Part shown: piece after piece, positions 1 to 8,328 of the stretch
Layout: the number at the start of each line of letters is the position of its first letter
Position numbering within the stretch: the first letter of the stretch is position 1
Source of the DNA: Pseudolactococcus plantarum
GTDB taxonomy: Bacteria; Bacillota; Bacilli; Lactobacillales; Streptococcaceae
Direction: 5' to 3'
Assembly: GCF_002441715.1 (NCBI RefSeq)
Contig: NZ_JXJX01000009.1
Span: 53,415 to 117,414, forward strand
DNA: 64,000 nt
Notes under the pieces: model-generated
Database searches by the model: none
What the model was told of the DNA's origin: nothing
The model's input: only the letters and a program-made list of their open reading frames with translations
Position numbers and translations under genes: made by a program

Positions 1-597
1 CTTAACTTGCACTAACTTATCTTTATCTGCTACTAATGTTGCTCTATCAATCAGTGCAGTTTTCCCATCTACTGCTGCTATAGGTGTTTCACTTTTAGCT
101 AATTGCCAAGCGTTATATGCTTCTTGTTTTGTAACTTGATCTACATCTGTCTCTTTAATCCCTTGGTAATTATCTAATGCTTGTTTAATTCTTAAGGCTT
201 GCGTATTTTTTTGTGATATTTCTTGATTTTCCGAAGTTTGAATCATTAAGTCCAATTTTTGAATCTCAGACTCTAATTGAGTTATTGCTTTATCTATGCT
301 ACTCATCTCAAGTTTGAATAAAGGTGTTTCAGCTCTGACTTCTTGATTAGCATGCACGTAAATTTTCTCGATTTTTTGCCCATCTAATGTAAAAATAGGG
401 ATACTATCGGCTTTGGCCACTTGTCCTTCAAATATCATCTCATCTACCAACGTCTCTCTTTTTAACCTGACAATAGATACCTTAGGGACAGTCATATGAC
501 TCGTTACTTGCGATACAAAAGTCAAAATAAAGATAAGGATGATAAATATAGTCAAAAACCTGATAGATTTTTTTTGTAGATATTTACTTATCCGCAA
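1..597 (-). CDS. HlyD/MFP-type secretion adaptor, partial
   Basis: This reading frame is open from a TTG codon at 597 down to base 1, so the C-terminus lies outside the window. The start is chosen because a perfect AGGAGG (606-611) sits 8 bases upstream; the gene then overlaps the preceding permease gene by 14 bases, which suggests translational coupling. The product has a short basic N-terminus, one membrane segment (about residues 12-32), then a lipoyl-type half motif (around LDGQKIEKIYVHANQEV) and a Gln/Glu/Lys-rich stretch typical of the coiled-coil hairpin of HlyD/MacA-like adaptors. Such proteins link an inner-membrane ABC exporter to the outside; the likely partner is the C39 peptidase exporter at 2222-4366. 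Whether it is closer to LcnD-like accessory proteins or to MacA-like adaptors cannot be told from this fragment. Confidence 0.75.
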   Translation of the reverse strand, partial: MRISKYLQKKSIRFLTIFIILIFILTFVSQVTSHMTVPKVSIVRLKRETLVDEMIFEGQVAKADSIPIFTLDGQKIEKIYVHANQEVRAETPLFKLEMSSIDKAITQLESEIQKLDLMIQTSENQEISQKNTQALRIKQALDNYQGIKETDVDQVTKQEAYNAWQLAKSETPIAAVDGKTALIDRATLVADKDKLVQVK

Positions 598-1408
598 TCG
601 TTAATCCTCCTATTAAAAATTCTCTGCAACTGTATAATATAGCAATCGGTACTACCATCGCAACAACCACTGAAACAAAAATCAAGGTCATATTATCCAC
701 TTTTAACATCATAATGTACATGGGTAAATTCCATAATGATTTATTTTTAATATAGGTCATAGTGGATTCAAAACTTCCCCAGTAGTCAATAAAATTTAAA
801 ACAATCGCAATCATAATACCCTTTGTTGCAAAAGGTAGGCCAATTTTTGTAAACAACTGCCACTCATTGGCACCTTCTAGCACAGCATATTCGATGACTG
901 ATTTAGGAATATCTCGAAAATAAGGCGTGATGATAAAGACAGCCAAGGTATAGAAAATTCCAGGCAAAATAACCGCACCTAATGTGTCTAATAGCTGCAT
1001 TTGCTTGAGTATCATATATTGAGGGACCATCAATACAACAAAAGGTAAGACCATTAAGAGAATATAAAGATTAAATATAATATTTTTACCTTTAAATGTC
1101 ACACGATAAAACCACCAAGCAGCTGGTAAATTGACAAGTAACTGTCCTACTGTAATTAAAATCGTTGACTTAAAACTATTCCAAAATGCAACGAAAAAAG
1201 AAGGTGTATCCAATAATAAGGCAACATACGCACTAAGTGTTAAATACTTAGGAAATATAAACAACTGATAATCATGAGATTTTGACCCATCATTTAAAGC
1301 ACTAAGATACGTCTTCACTTCAAAATTACCGATAAAACTCCCAATCAAGATAAAACATATCGGATATAAGCTGATAAATAAGATGAATAACACAACCACT
1401 TTTTTCAT
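584..1408 (-). CDS. MalG-type ABC permease
   Basis: A 274-residue integral membrane protein of the sugar-importer permease family (binding-protein-dependent transport, MalG side). It has about six hydrophobic segments and the cytoplasmic EAA-type loop near residue 180 (EYAVLEGANEWQLFTKIGLP), which in this family contacts the ATPase. The start ATG overlaps the stop of the MalF-type gene by 4 bases (ATGA). It belongs to a cluster with a binding-protein-like lipoprotein, but no MsmK/MalK-type ATPase gene is present in the window. In other importers the ATPase can be shared from elsewhere in the genome. Its substrate is unknown; the context with a peptide exporter argues against assuming a sugar. 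Confidence 0.85.
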   Translation of the reverse strand: MKKVVVLFILFISLYPICFILIGSFIGNFEVKTYLSALNDGSKSHDYQLFIFPKYLTLSAYVALLLDTPSFFVAFWNSFKSTILITVGQLLVNLPAAWWFYRVTFKGKNIIFNLYILLMVLPFVVLMVPQYMILKQMQLLDTLGAVILPGIFYTLAVFIITPYFRDIPKSVIEYAVLEGANEWQLFTKIGLPFATKGIMIAIVLNFIDYWGSFESTMTYIKNKSLWNLPMYIMMLKVDNMTLIFVSVVVAMVVPIAILYSCREFLIGGLTIADK

Positions 1409-2247
1409 ACTAATCCCTCACGATTAAATAAATAGTTGATAGGATAGATGATGATGATAATTGAGATGACATACAATAGACTACCTACTGATAACTTATC
1501 AATGCCAAAATCACGAAACCAATTATTAAAGACATGTTGTAGCATATAAACACTTCTATTAGGATAGTCTCCAAAAATCGCATAAATATCTCGATAAATT
1601 TTAAAGCTATTCAGTAAAGAAAACAGTACCACTACAAAACATGTCTTTCTTAAATTTGGCAAGATGATACTGCTAAAAATCAATTTATCATCAGCTCCAT
1701 CTACCTGTGCAGCTTCGATATAAACATAAGGTATATTTTGAATACCAGCTAAAAACAGAATAGTCATATATCCTAAATTCTTCCAAATAAAAATAAACAC
1801 TAAAACAACTAGCGAAGCTGACGAATTTAACCAGTCAATGCTAAGGCTTGTGATCATATTTAGCATGCCATATTTTGAAAATAAAATTTGCCAAAAAAAT
1901 CCTAAAGATACTGCTGGAATCACTAAAGGAATCATGTAAATAACTTTTAGATGACCCCACTTATCATGAAACTGATTTAGCAATCTGGCAAACATCAAAG
2001 CACTGATGATTAATAGCGGTATAGCTAGCACCATAAATAGGGCGGTATTTTTTATTGCTAATTGAAAGGATTTATTTTTAACTACCATCACTAGATTATC
2101 AAATCCGATAAATTTTTTAGTCGCAAATCTCGTAAAAACCTGATAGATAATCTGGATAAATGGTATGACATAAAAAGTCAATAAGCCAATTAAACTAGGA
2201 ACAATAAAATAATGAATTCTCCTATTGATCTGCATATAGTTTGCCAT
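1405..2247 (-). CDS. MalF-type ABC permease
   Basis: A 280-residue membrane protein of the sugar-importer permease family (MalF/UgpA side) with about six transmembrane segments and an EAA loop near residue 178 (EAAQVDGADDKLIFSSIILP). The start lies inside the 3' end of the C39 exporter gene. ATG at 2247 gives a 26-base overlap; a second ATG at 2235 is possible, and neither has a strong ribosome binding site, so coupling to the upstream gene is likely. Together with the MalG-type protein it would form the membrane channel of an importer. Its position inside a peptide-export operon is unusual. Peptide uptake, sensing or self-immunity are all inference. Confidence 0.85.
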   Translation of the reverse strand: MANYMQINRRIHYFIVPSLIGLLTFYVIPFIQIIYQVFTRFATKKFIGFDNLVMVVKNKSFQLAIKNTALFMVLAIPLLIISALMFARLLNQFHDKWGHLKVIYMIPLVIPAVSLGFFWQILFSKYGMLNMITSLSIDWLNSSASLVVLVFIFIWKNLGYMTILFLAGIQNIPYVYIEAAQVDGADDKLIFSSIILPNLRKTCFVVVLFSLLNSFKIYRDIYAIFGDYPNRSVYMLQHVFNNWFRDFGIDKLSVGSLLYVISIIIIIYPINYLFNREGLV

Positions 2248-4366
2248 TTTCTAGTCTCAAAATCATGTCTCCTGATTCAATCATATTTTCGTGATGACTG
2301 ATTTTAATCAACATAATATGAGCAAACTGTCGACGCACGTAGGTTAAAATACGAGTTAACATCTCCTGATCGATTTGATTTAAAGATTCATCTAGTATGA
2401 GTACTTTAGGATCTTTCAATACCGCTCTTGCAAGTGCAACTCTTTGCCTTTGTCCGCCTGACAAATTACTACCATTTTCATCAATCACAAAATCAAGACC
2501 TGATATATCTGATTTTGTGATATCATAAAGTTCAAACCCCAAATATACACTTTCTAGCAACTGATGGCTTGCTTCAAAAAATAATAAATTAACTCTCAAA
2601 CTTCCTTTAAATAAAAACGTACTCTGTGATAAATAGATGATATTTTTTCTAAGATAATCAAGCGTTATCGTATTGATATCACACGCATCAATCTGAATCT
2701 GTCCTTTAATTGCCTGATAAAAAGCAGGTAATAGTTTAACGATACTTGATTTACCACCTCCACTTTCACCGACTATAGTCACATTCGAAACGCCTGATAA
2801 GCTAAAACTAATATCAGAAAAAACATCCTGTCGGCCACCATAAGCAAACGACACCTGATGATAAGAAATTTTTTGAAAATCAAGATTTTGGTTGACTGAC
2901 CTGCTCTCCAGAGAACTTTCTTTACTTGCCTCAATTACATCATTGATTCTATCCATCGTCACGACTGATTTTTGAATCTGAGGAAATATGTTAATCAGAT
3001 CCTTAACGGGGCTCAAGAGAAAATAAACTAAAGTTTCAAACGAAATCAATTCTCCCAGTGTTATCTGACCCACTAAAACCATCTTACTACCTTGCCACAG
3101 TACCAATAAGACACCGATGCTTTCAACCATCGCCACTTTTGTTTCTAGTAGGGTAGTGATAATCCCTAGGTTGAGATTATGCTTTAAAAATTGATTGATT
3201 CGACGAGTAAATTTTGTGATAAAATACGGTTCAACAGCTAAACTTTTTACAGTTTCAATGCCATCTGCCGACTCTTTGAGCAAAGAGACAACTGCAGACT
3301 GAGTTTCCTTAACAAGTCGTTGTTTTTGACTCATCTGTTTTTTATATATCAAGACGAGCAAAATATATGCGCCAACAATGACTAATACAAGTTGAAAAAG
3401 TCTCTGATTCAAACTTATTAAAACAACACAGCCAATCATTGTCGTCATCATATTCATCATGATGGAAATCCCTGCACTTGAAATCAAAAATCGTATATCT
3501 GTGATATCTTGAAAGCGATTAATAATATCTCCTGTTTCTTTTGTATTAAAAAAGGATAAGGGTAACTTTAAGACGTGTTCAAAATAAGTCAGCATCAGTT
3601 TCTTATCTATCCGCTTAGCAAAATAAACCAGTAAGAAATTTCTGAAAAAACTAAAGCATGCTTGCAGTAAGACGATCGATATAAATAAGAAGAATAAGGC
3701 ATCAAGCCCTGTGATAAATTGGTCTATCAGGTTATTTATCTGATCAAGCAATGTTATATTTGGCTTTATCTGATCAACTTTAATAATCTGCTGATCAATA
3801 ATTTTTTGATAAATAGAGGTAGAAAATAAAGAAATGATCGCAATCCCTATAGAAGTTAAACTAATCAAAATAAGTAATAATTTTTGATCAGCTAACATAG
3901 CAAAATATTTTTTATACTTGCCTTTAGCTAGGTTTTGAGCTTTAAATGACTCGCTAGGATAGATAGTTAAAATATAACTACTCCATTTTTTTTGGAAATC
4001 AGCATAAGACCACTTTTCATGGCCTACAGCTGGATCAAAAAGATAAATATACTGCTCTGATATCTTTTTGATCACGACATAATGTGCTAATTCATCTCTT
4101 TTAATCACGTGAGCGATGAGAGGTAACCGAATCGTTTCATTAGCCATTCCTTTTTTAAGCTCATAAAATGTCCCCTTTAAGGCTTCAGCTTTAAAACCAT
4201 AATAGCGAGCAGTTTCCTGTAGGCTTGCTAGATTGGTGCCACTAGCATCTAATTTTGCTACTTCTGATAGCCTAGCATCAGATACGATTAACTTATAGTG
4301 CCTAAAGACTGTCGAAAGTACTGCTATGCCACAATCTTCTTCTCTATGTTGTTTTACACCACGCAT
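2222..4366 (-). CDS. C39 peptidase-containing ABC exporter
   Basis: A 714-residue bacteriocin/pheromone-type exporter (ComA/LcnC/NlmT class). Residues 1-140 form a C39 cysteine peptidase: the catalytic Cys is in EEDCGIAVLS, the His in ELAHYVVIKK and the Asp in LFDPAVG. Six membrane helices follow (about 160-450), then an ATPase domain with Walker A GESGGGKSS, signature LSGGQRQRVALARA, Walker B VLILDE and a switch His in KISHHE. Such enzymes cut leader peptides after Gly-Gly and export the core. The only Gly-Gly leader peptide found nearby is at 6809-6979, in the same orientation upstream, and it is the natural substrate. The gap to the preceding lipoprotein gene is 42 bases; the 3' end overlaps the next permease gene. 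Confidence 0.92.
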   Translation of the reverse strand: MRGVKQHREEDCGIAVLSTVFRHYKLIVSDARLSEVAKLDASGTNLASLQETARYYGFKAEALKGTFYELKKGMANETIRLPLIAHVIKRDELAHYVVIKKISEQYIYLFDPAVGHEKWSYADFQKKWSSYILTIYPSESFKAQNLAKGKYKKYFAMLADQKLLLILISLTSIGIAIISLFSTSIYQKIIDQQIIKVDQIKPNITLLDQINNLIDQFITGLDALFFLFISIVLLQACFSFFRNFLLVYFAKRIDKKLMLTYFEHVLKLPLSFFNTKETGDIINRFQDITDIRFLISSAGISIMMNMMTTMIGCVVLISLNQRLFQLVLVIVGAYILLVLIYKKQMSQKQRLVKETQSAVVSLLKESADGIETVKSLAVEPYFITKFTRRINQFLKHNLNLGIITTLLETKVAMVESIGVLLVLWQGSKMVLVGQITLGELISFETLVYFLLSPVKDLINIFPQIQKSVVTMDRINDVIEASKESSLESRSVNQNLDFQKISYHQVSFAYGGRQDVFSDISFSLSGVSNVTIVGESGGGKSSIVKLLPAFYQAIKGQIQIDACDINTITLDYLRKNIIYLSQSTFLFKGSLRVNLLFFEASHQLLESVYLGFELYDITKSDISGLDFVIDENGSNLSGGQRQRVALARAVLKDPKVLILDESLNQIDQEMLTRILTYVRRQFAHIMLIKISHHENMIESGDMILRLENGKLYADQ

Positions 4367-4408
4367 CGTTTTCTCTTTCCGTTCATATCGACCTATTCGC
4401 TGTCTTTT

Positions 4409-6658
4409 TTATTCTTTCAAATACAAGTCTATTTTTGAAAAAGCATTATCTGTTGCATGATCTACACTGATTTGATCAGTTAATATGTTGTCTATATCTT
4501 CATATAAAAAGTCTACGATGAGTTTGTTAAAGAAAAGTGGCGTATTTAAAGCTTTTATTTTTTTATCCCATTTTTTATAGAAAGCATCACTATAGCCGAT
4601 ATTATCAACCTTAACATTCTTTTTAATCGGATCCTCTCGTCCCAGCTTCATCCTACCCCAATATTTTAAATCAGATTTAGTCATGGATTTATTTAAAGGA
4701 ATACCAAACAAACTGTATGTATTTGCTTTCTGACCTTTTTTAGTTAGTGAGAAACTTATAAAGTCCTTAGCTATTTTCTGATTTTTACTTGTTGATAAAA
4801 CACTTAGTGTATTGAGAGGGACATAATACTTAGCTTTTCCTTTATTTATGGTGGACAAGTCCACACCTAACAGCTTACCAATCGACTCATTTTGTAAAAT
4901 ACCCTTTGGGTTGGATTGAAAGTCAACTGCAAGTTGACTTTCTTTGGCTATCAGTTCATCACCTAACCCCAAACCAAAAGCACCAGCTCTAAGTTCTATT
5001 AGCTTTTCTAACTTATCTTTTTTTCTTCTAGCTTCATCACTAGTAGTATCTACTAGATTATAAAGCGTCTTTAATGTCGTATAGTAAGACTTGATGTTTT
5101 CTCTAGTAAGTTGCTTATCTTGTGATAAAAATATCTGATATAGGATTGTTGAGAATTGTTCAAAACCACTCAAGTCTGCATAAACAGGTAGAGAGTCAGT
5201 TTTAGCAAGTTTCTCCACATATGCTGTTACATCTGACAAACTGCCTAATGCTTGATTAAAGCCACTATCTGGCATTACAGTTGGGAGTGACACTTGATTT
5301 GGTATCCCATAATATTTTTTGCCATCTTGATAAGCACCTAATACAGTTGTCCAAATCTTATCTTTATCCTGTTGCTTGATAATATCTGCTAAGTCAACAA
5401 GTAAGTCCTGTTTTTTATAAGCCTCGACATTTAGATGATCTAGCATTAGCACATCAGGTCCATCACCGTTTGCAATCTTAGTATTGAGCAATTTTATCAA
5501 CTCACTAGTCGGAATTTGATCTTTACTTGTACCAGCACTGGTTGGTTCATCGATGCCAAATTCATGCACCACATCTAACTCTGGATGTGCTTTCTGATAG
5601 ACTAGGACTAACTGCTTAATATAGTCATCGTTATAAAGAGAATATACCTTAAATACCTTACCTTTGTCCTTTGTTTTTTTCTTATTTGGTACAAGTTTTA
5701 CTAGTTTTGAACCAGATTCAGACGCTGTAAAAACAAGAAATTGTTTTTTAGGTGCTGTTAAAATAGCGGTAACTACTAGACCTGTATCAGTTAAGCTTGT
5801 TTGCTTTGAAGAAAATAAAAAAGATTCCTTACCTTCTTGATTAATTTCTTGCATACCCATATCAGTTAGTACAAAGTAATTTGTATTATCATCCAAAATT
5901 AGAGAAGATTTACCTTTTGCCTGTGCCATAACTGCTTCTACTTTTTTTAGTGAAGGCGTCAATGTTTCTTCTTCAAAGTCTTTAGCTGAAACGACCTCTA
6001 GTGTTTGACTACTTTGATAATAGAGTTTATCTTGTGTAATAGTCGTCGAGATAAACGGTGCTGTTGTCTTTTCTTTTTCTACTTGAGCTGTTTGTAGATT
6101 AAGACTTACTGTCTTTCCAGCTTTAGTATCTAAAGCTATCAACTGATTGTTTATCAAACCACCAATGGTTAACTGTTCTGCATCTAACCGATCTGTAATG
6201 GTCTGATTTAATGGTGTCACTTGGTTTTTATCATCCATGATAAAGATTTCTTGACTATAGCCATTTTCTGAGTTTTCCTTTGGTTTCAAAAAGGCTATCA
6301 CAGCACGGTTATCCTGCGTTAAGACTATCTCTGTCGTACCCATTTCTGATGTGTGAAAACTACGATCAGTAAAAGCTTGTGATAAGTCAGCTACTTCTTG
6401 CCAACTTTGTCCTGATGCCTTACTCTCAAAAATCTTAGGATGGCTAGCATTTTTATCAACTGCAAAAATGCGAATCTTACCATTTTTAGTTTTCGCGGTC
6501 GCTAAGACATGCTTTGCAGATTCAGGTAATGACAAACTCACTTCTTTATAGCTATTCGTATTTGTTTTTTTAATTTGAGGAGGCTGAGTAGTGCCTCTGG
6601 AACAAGCACCTAGTATAACCATACAAACACACAAGCTTACTATTCGACATAGTTTCAT
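4409..6658 (-). CDS. two-part lipoprotein with sugar-binding-type domain
   Basis: A 749-residue lipoprotein: the signal peptide ends in a lipobox (ILGAC, Cys19). Residues from about 40 to 325 are rich in beta strands with Asp-Lys turn motifs and resemble a beta-propeller-like sensor region by eye; this part is not typical of binding proteins. From about 333 to the end the sequence follows the type-1 extracellular binding-protein pattern (VYSLYNDDYIKQLVLVYQKA, then DVLMLD and a C-terminal helical half). It would supply the substrate-binding component for the two permeases at 584-2247. AGGAGA precedes the ATG with good spacing. It is about 300 residues longer than ordinary sugar-binding proteins. 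The ligand is unknown; the exported peptide or its target are possible. Confidence 0.8.
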   Translation of the reverse strand: MKLCRIVSLCVCMVILGACSRGTTQPPQIKKTNTNSYKEVSLSLPESAKHVLATAKTKNGKIRIFAVDKNASHPKIFESKASGQSWQEVADLSQAFTDRSFHTSEMGTTEIVLTQDNRAVIAFLKPKENSENGYSQEIFIMDDKNQVTPLNQTITDRLDAEQLTIGGLINNQLIALDTKAGKTVSLNLQTAQVEKEKTTAPFISTTITQDKLYYQSSQTLEVVSAKDFEEETLTPSLKKVEAVMAQAKGKSSLILDDNTNYFVLTDMGMQEINQEGKESFLFSSKQTSLTDTGLVVTAILTAPKKQFLVFTASESGSKLVKLVPNKKKTKDKGKVFKVYSLYNDDYIKQLVLVYQKAHPELDVVHEFGIDEPTSAGTSKDQIPTSELIKLLNTKIANGDGPDVLMLDHLNVEAYKKQDLLVDLADIIKQQDKDKIWTTVLGAYQDGKKYYGIPNQVSLPTVMPDSGFNQALGSLSDVTAYVEKLAKTDSLPVYADLSGFEQFSTILYQIFLSQDKQLTRENIKSYYTTLKTLYNLVDTTSDEARRKKDKLEKLIELRAGAFGLGLGDELIAKESQLAVDFQSNPKGILQNESIGKLLGVDLSTINKGKAKYYVPLNTLSVLSTSKNQKIAKDFISFSLTKKGQKANTYSLFGIPLNKSMTKSDLKYWGRMKLGREDPIKKNVKVDNIGYSDAFYKKWDKKIKALNTPLFFNKLIVDFLYEDIDNILTDQISVDHATDNAFSKIDLYLKE

Positions 6659-6729
6659 CTATCTACTCTCCTATTGATTACCAACCTATTTTTTTAACGC
6701 TATCGAGGAATTATTTTTAATTACTAGGA

Positions 6730-6760
6730 TGTAAGTTTCCATTTAACTTGAAAACTTACA
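6730..6760 (-). promoter_or_regulatory. hairpin between peptide gene and transport genes
   Basis: A 9-bp perfect inverted repeat (TGTAAGTTT / AAACTTACA) with a 13-base loop lies between the peptide stop and the lipoprotein gene. No T-tract follows on the minus strand, so it looks less like a full terminator than an mRNA processing or stability element that could keep peptide mRNA more abundant than transporter mRNA. Function is inferred. Confidence 0.45.
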
Positions 6761-6808
6761 TAAACTAATCAAAAATATTACTATCTGCAGTTTTGACTAG
6801 ATTTAAAA

Positions 6809-6979
6809 TTAACTATATGCATAAGGGTGATGGCCTTTATATTTATTACGATGCGCTACGGCCGTGTCACTAGCTGTAGATAAGAAAGTATGTTTATAAC
6901 TTAAATAATCACATTCTGGACAATACCAACGAGCACCACCATTAACGGTCTGCGCTTCAGTCACATTCACTTTATTCAT
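6809..6979 (-). CDS. Gly-Gly leader peptide, candidate bacteriocin or pheromone
   Basis: A 56-residue reading frame with a strong ribosome binding site (AAAGGAG, 8-9 bases before ATG). The N-terminus MNKVNVTEAQTVNGG is a double-glycine type leader of 15 residues: it ends in GG and has hydrophobic residues at spaced positions. The predicted core of 41 residues starts ARWYCPECDYLSYK and ends in GHHPYAYS. It has only two Cys, as CPEC, with four His (30, 43, 50, 51) and many aromatic residues, so a metal-binding, zinc-ribbon-like fold is possible. The C39 exporter and HlyD-like adaptor downstream fit export and cleavage, and an Rgg-like regulator lies upstream. I do not recognise the core as a known bacteriocin. 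A secreted signal for Rgg is an alternative. Confidence 0.75.
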   Translation of the reverse strand: MNKVNVTEAQTVNGGARWYCPECDYLSYKHTFLSTASDTAVAHRNKYKGHHPYAYS

Positions 6980-7125
6980 GAGAGGCTCCTTTCTACTATT
7001 AGCACTACGTTTGAGCTAATAGACTGATAACATACGTTCCGATTTCAATAGTCTAATCGTCATGAGACCTTTAAAACCTTTCAATATGTATTAAATAGTT
7101 CAAACTAATTTAATAACTTCATTTT

Positions 7126-7131
7126 ATCATA
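7126..7131 (-). promoter_or_regulatory. possible -10 of the peptide operon
   Basis: TATGAT on the minus strand about 150 bases upstream of the peptide start, in a very AT-rich region. No good -35 is visible at 17 bases (ATTTCT), as might be expected for an activator-dependent promoter under Rgg control. Weak evidence. Confidence 0.3.
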
Positions 7132-7214
7132 TCAAATTTGGTAATTTTAGAAATGTGCGAATCTGCTATACTTAGTAACTAGAAATTTAAAACATATTCA
7201 TCTTAGTCTATCAG

Positions 7215-8111
7215 TTATGCATCATCTGATACACTTATGCCCTCATCTGAACAAAATTTAGTCATATGATACGTCAAGTCATCGACTAAAGCAGTTACGC
7301 CTAACTTTTTAAGCACTGCTATATCTTGCAACAGTTCCCCATAAACCACAAGGTTTTTTTCTTGTTTAAAGCGTGCTAAACGACTAAAGAGAGATAGCAC
7401 AATCTCTGCCTCCATATCTTCATCACTAATCATTTTTTCTATCTCCATTGCCATATGTCTTGCATAGCTATATCGATTTCGATAAACTAAATTAGCAAAT
7501 AGATGGAGCATAGTCCTTTTGACAAGTACGCGATGTGAGGTTATCAGCTGAGACAGTTCGTTACTTTTTAGCATATCCATACCCAACTCATAGATATCTT
7601 CATCGGCTAAGGTCGTTAGACAAAAATCAAAAATATGAACTTCAAACTTAGTCCATTGTTTAATATTCTCTAAATAAGTTATAGTAAACGCACAATCTGA
7701 TGAAGTTATGAGATCTTCTCCACAAACTTGATAAATCGTGATTTTAAGCATGACATTTTTAATACGATCAATTTTACTTTTTGCTCTTTTTTTTAAAAGC
7801 ATTTTCATTTTTTCTGTCTTTTTTAAACTTGCTAATTCAAAAAGCTGATCTCTAAATTCATGAATCTTATTGAAGTTCTCTTTTGGCATCAAAGCAAAAA
7901 ATTCATGTGGTGTCATGTTCAAACCACGAATGGCTAATAGTAACGCATCCGCAGAAAAAGCATGCTCACCCTTTTCAAATCGAGCAATCTGGGTTCTATG
8001 GAGATATTGTCCTGCTACATCACCATATGTATAGCCACGTTCCTCACGTTTCAACTTAAAGTAGGCGCGTATATCTATAAATTCATCTTCATATTGTTTT
8101 AATTTTGTCAT
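7215..8111 (-). CDS. Rgg/MutR-family transcriptional regulator
   Basis: A 298-residue protein with an N-terminal helix-turn-helix of the XRE type (about residues 14-70, including HRTQIARFEKGEHAFS) and an all-helical C-terminus of the Rgg/GadR/MutR family, which in streptococci binds small peptide pheromones. GGAGGATAGACC precedes the ATG. It lies directly upstream of the Gly-Gly peptide gene on the same strand, so it most likely controls that operon; MutR-type regulators commonly sit beside bacteriocin clusters. No convincing short hydrophobic pheromone gene was found on either side. No terminator was seen between the regulator and the peptide gene, so read-through is possible. Confidence 0.85.
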   Translation of the reverse strand: MTKLKQYEDEFIDIRAYFKLKREERGYTYGDVAGQYLHRTQIARFEKGEHAFSADALLLAIRGLNMTPHEFFALMPKENFNKIHEFRDQLFELASLKKTEKMKMLLKKRAKSKIDRIKNVMLKITIYQVCGEDLITSSDCAFTITYLENIKQWTKFEVHIFDFCLTTLADEDIYELGMDMLKSNELSQLITSHRVLVKRTMLHLFANLVYRNRYSYARHMAMEIEKMISDEDMEAEIVLSLFSRLARFKQEKNLVVYGELLQDIAVLKKLGVTALVDDLTYHMTKFCSDEGISVSDDA

Positions 8112-8161
8112 GGTCTATCCTCCAAACTTAAATATAAAAAATGTTAGAAAAATTAAACAAG

Positions 8162-8175
8162 TGTCTTTTAAGACA
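8162..8175. promoter_or_regulatory. palindrome upstream of the Rgg gene
   Basis: TGTCTTTTAAGACA is a perfect 14-bp palindrome about 50 bases upstream of the Rgg start. It is a candidate operator for autoregulation. There is no direct evidence for the bound protein. Confidence 0.35.
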
Positions 8176-8264
8176 TTTTAACATAATTTTTTGTATTTTG
8201 TTATACTATCTATTTTTTTAATAAATAGAGAATCTTAATGTCAATAGACTTATCACTGTAAAAC

Positions 8265-8296
8265 AAAAAAATCAAGTACGCATACTTGATTTTTTT
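8265..8296. terminator. bidirectional terminator after ahpF
   Basis: Stem ATCAAGTA/TACTTGAT with A- and T-tracts on both sides. It lies 33 bases after the ahpF stop on the minus strand and would isolate ahpF from the Rgg gene. Confidence 0.85.
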
Positions 8297-8328
8297 AAAT
8301 TTATAGTTGAGATATTAGAACACGAAAC

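Noticed and set aside
7016..7063. A 15-codon frame upstream of the Gly-Gly peptide as an Rgg pheromone gene
   Set aside because: It is charged, lacks the hydrophobic character of such pheromones and has no good ribosome binding site.
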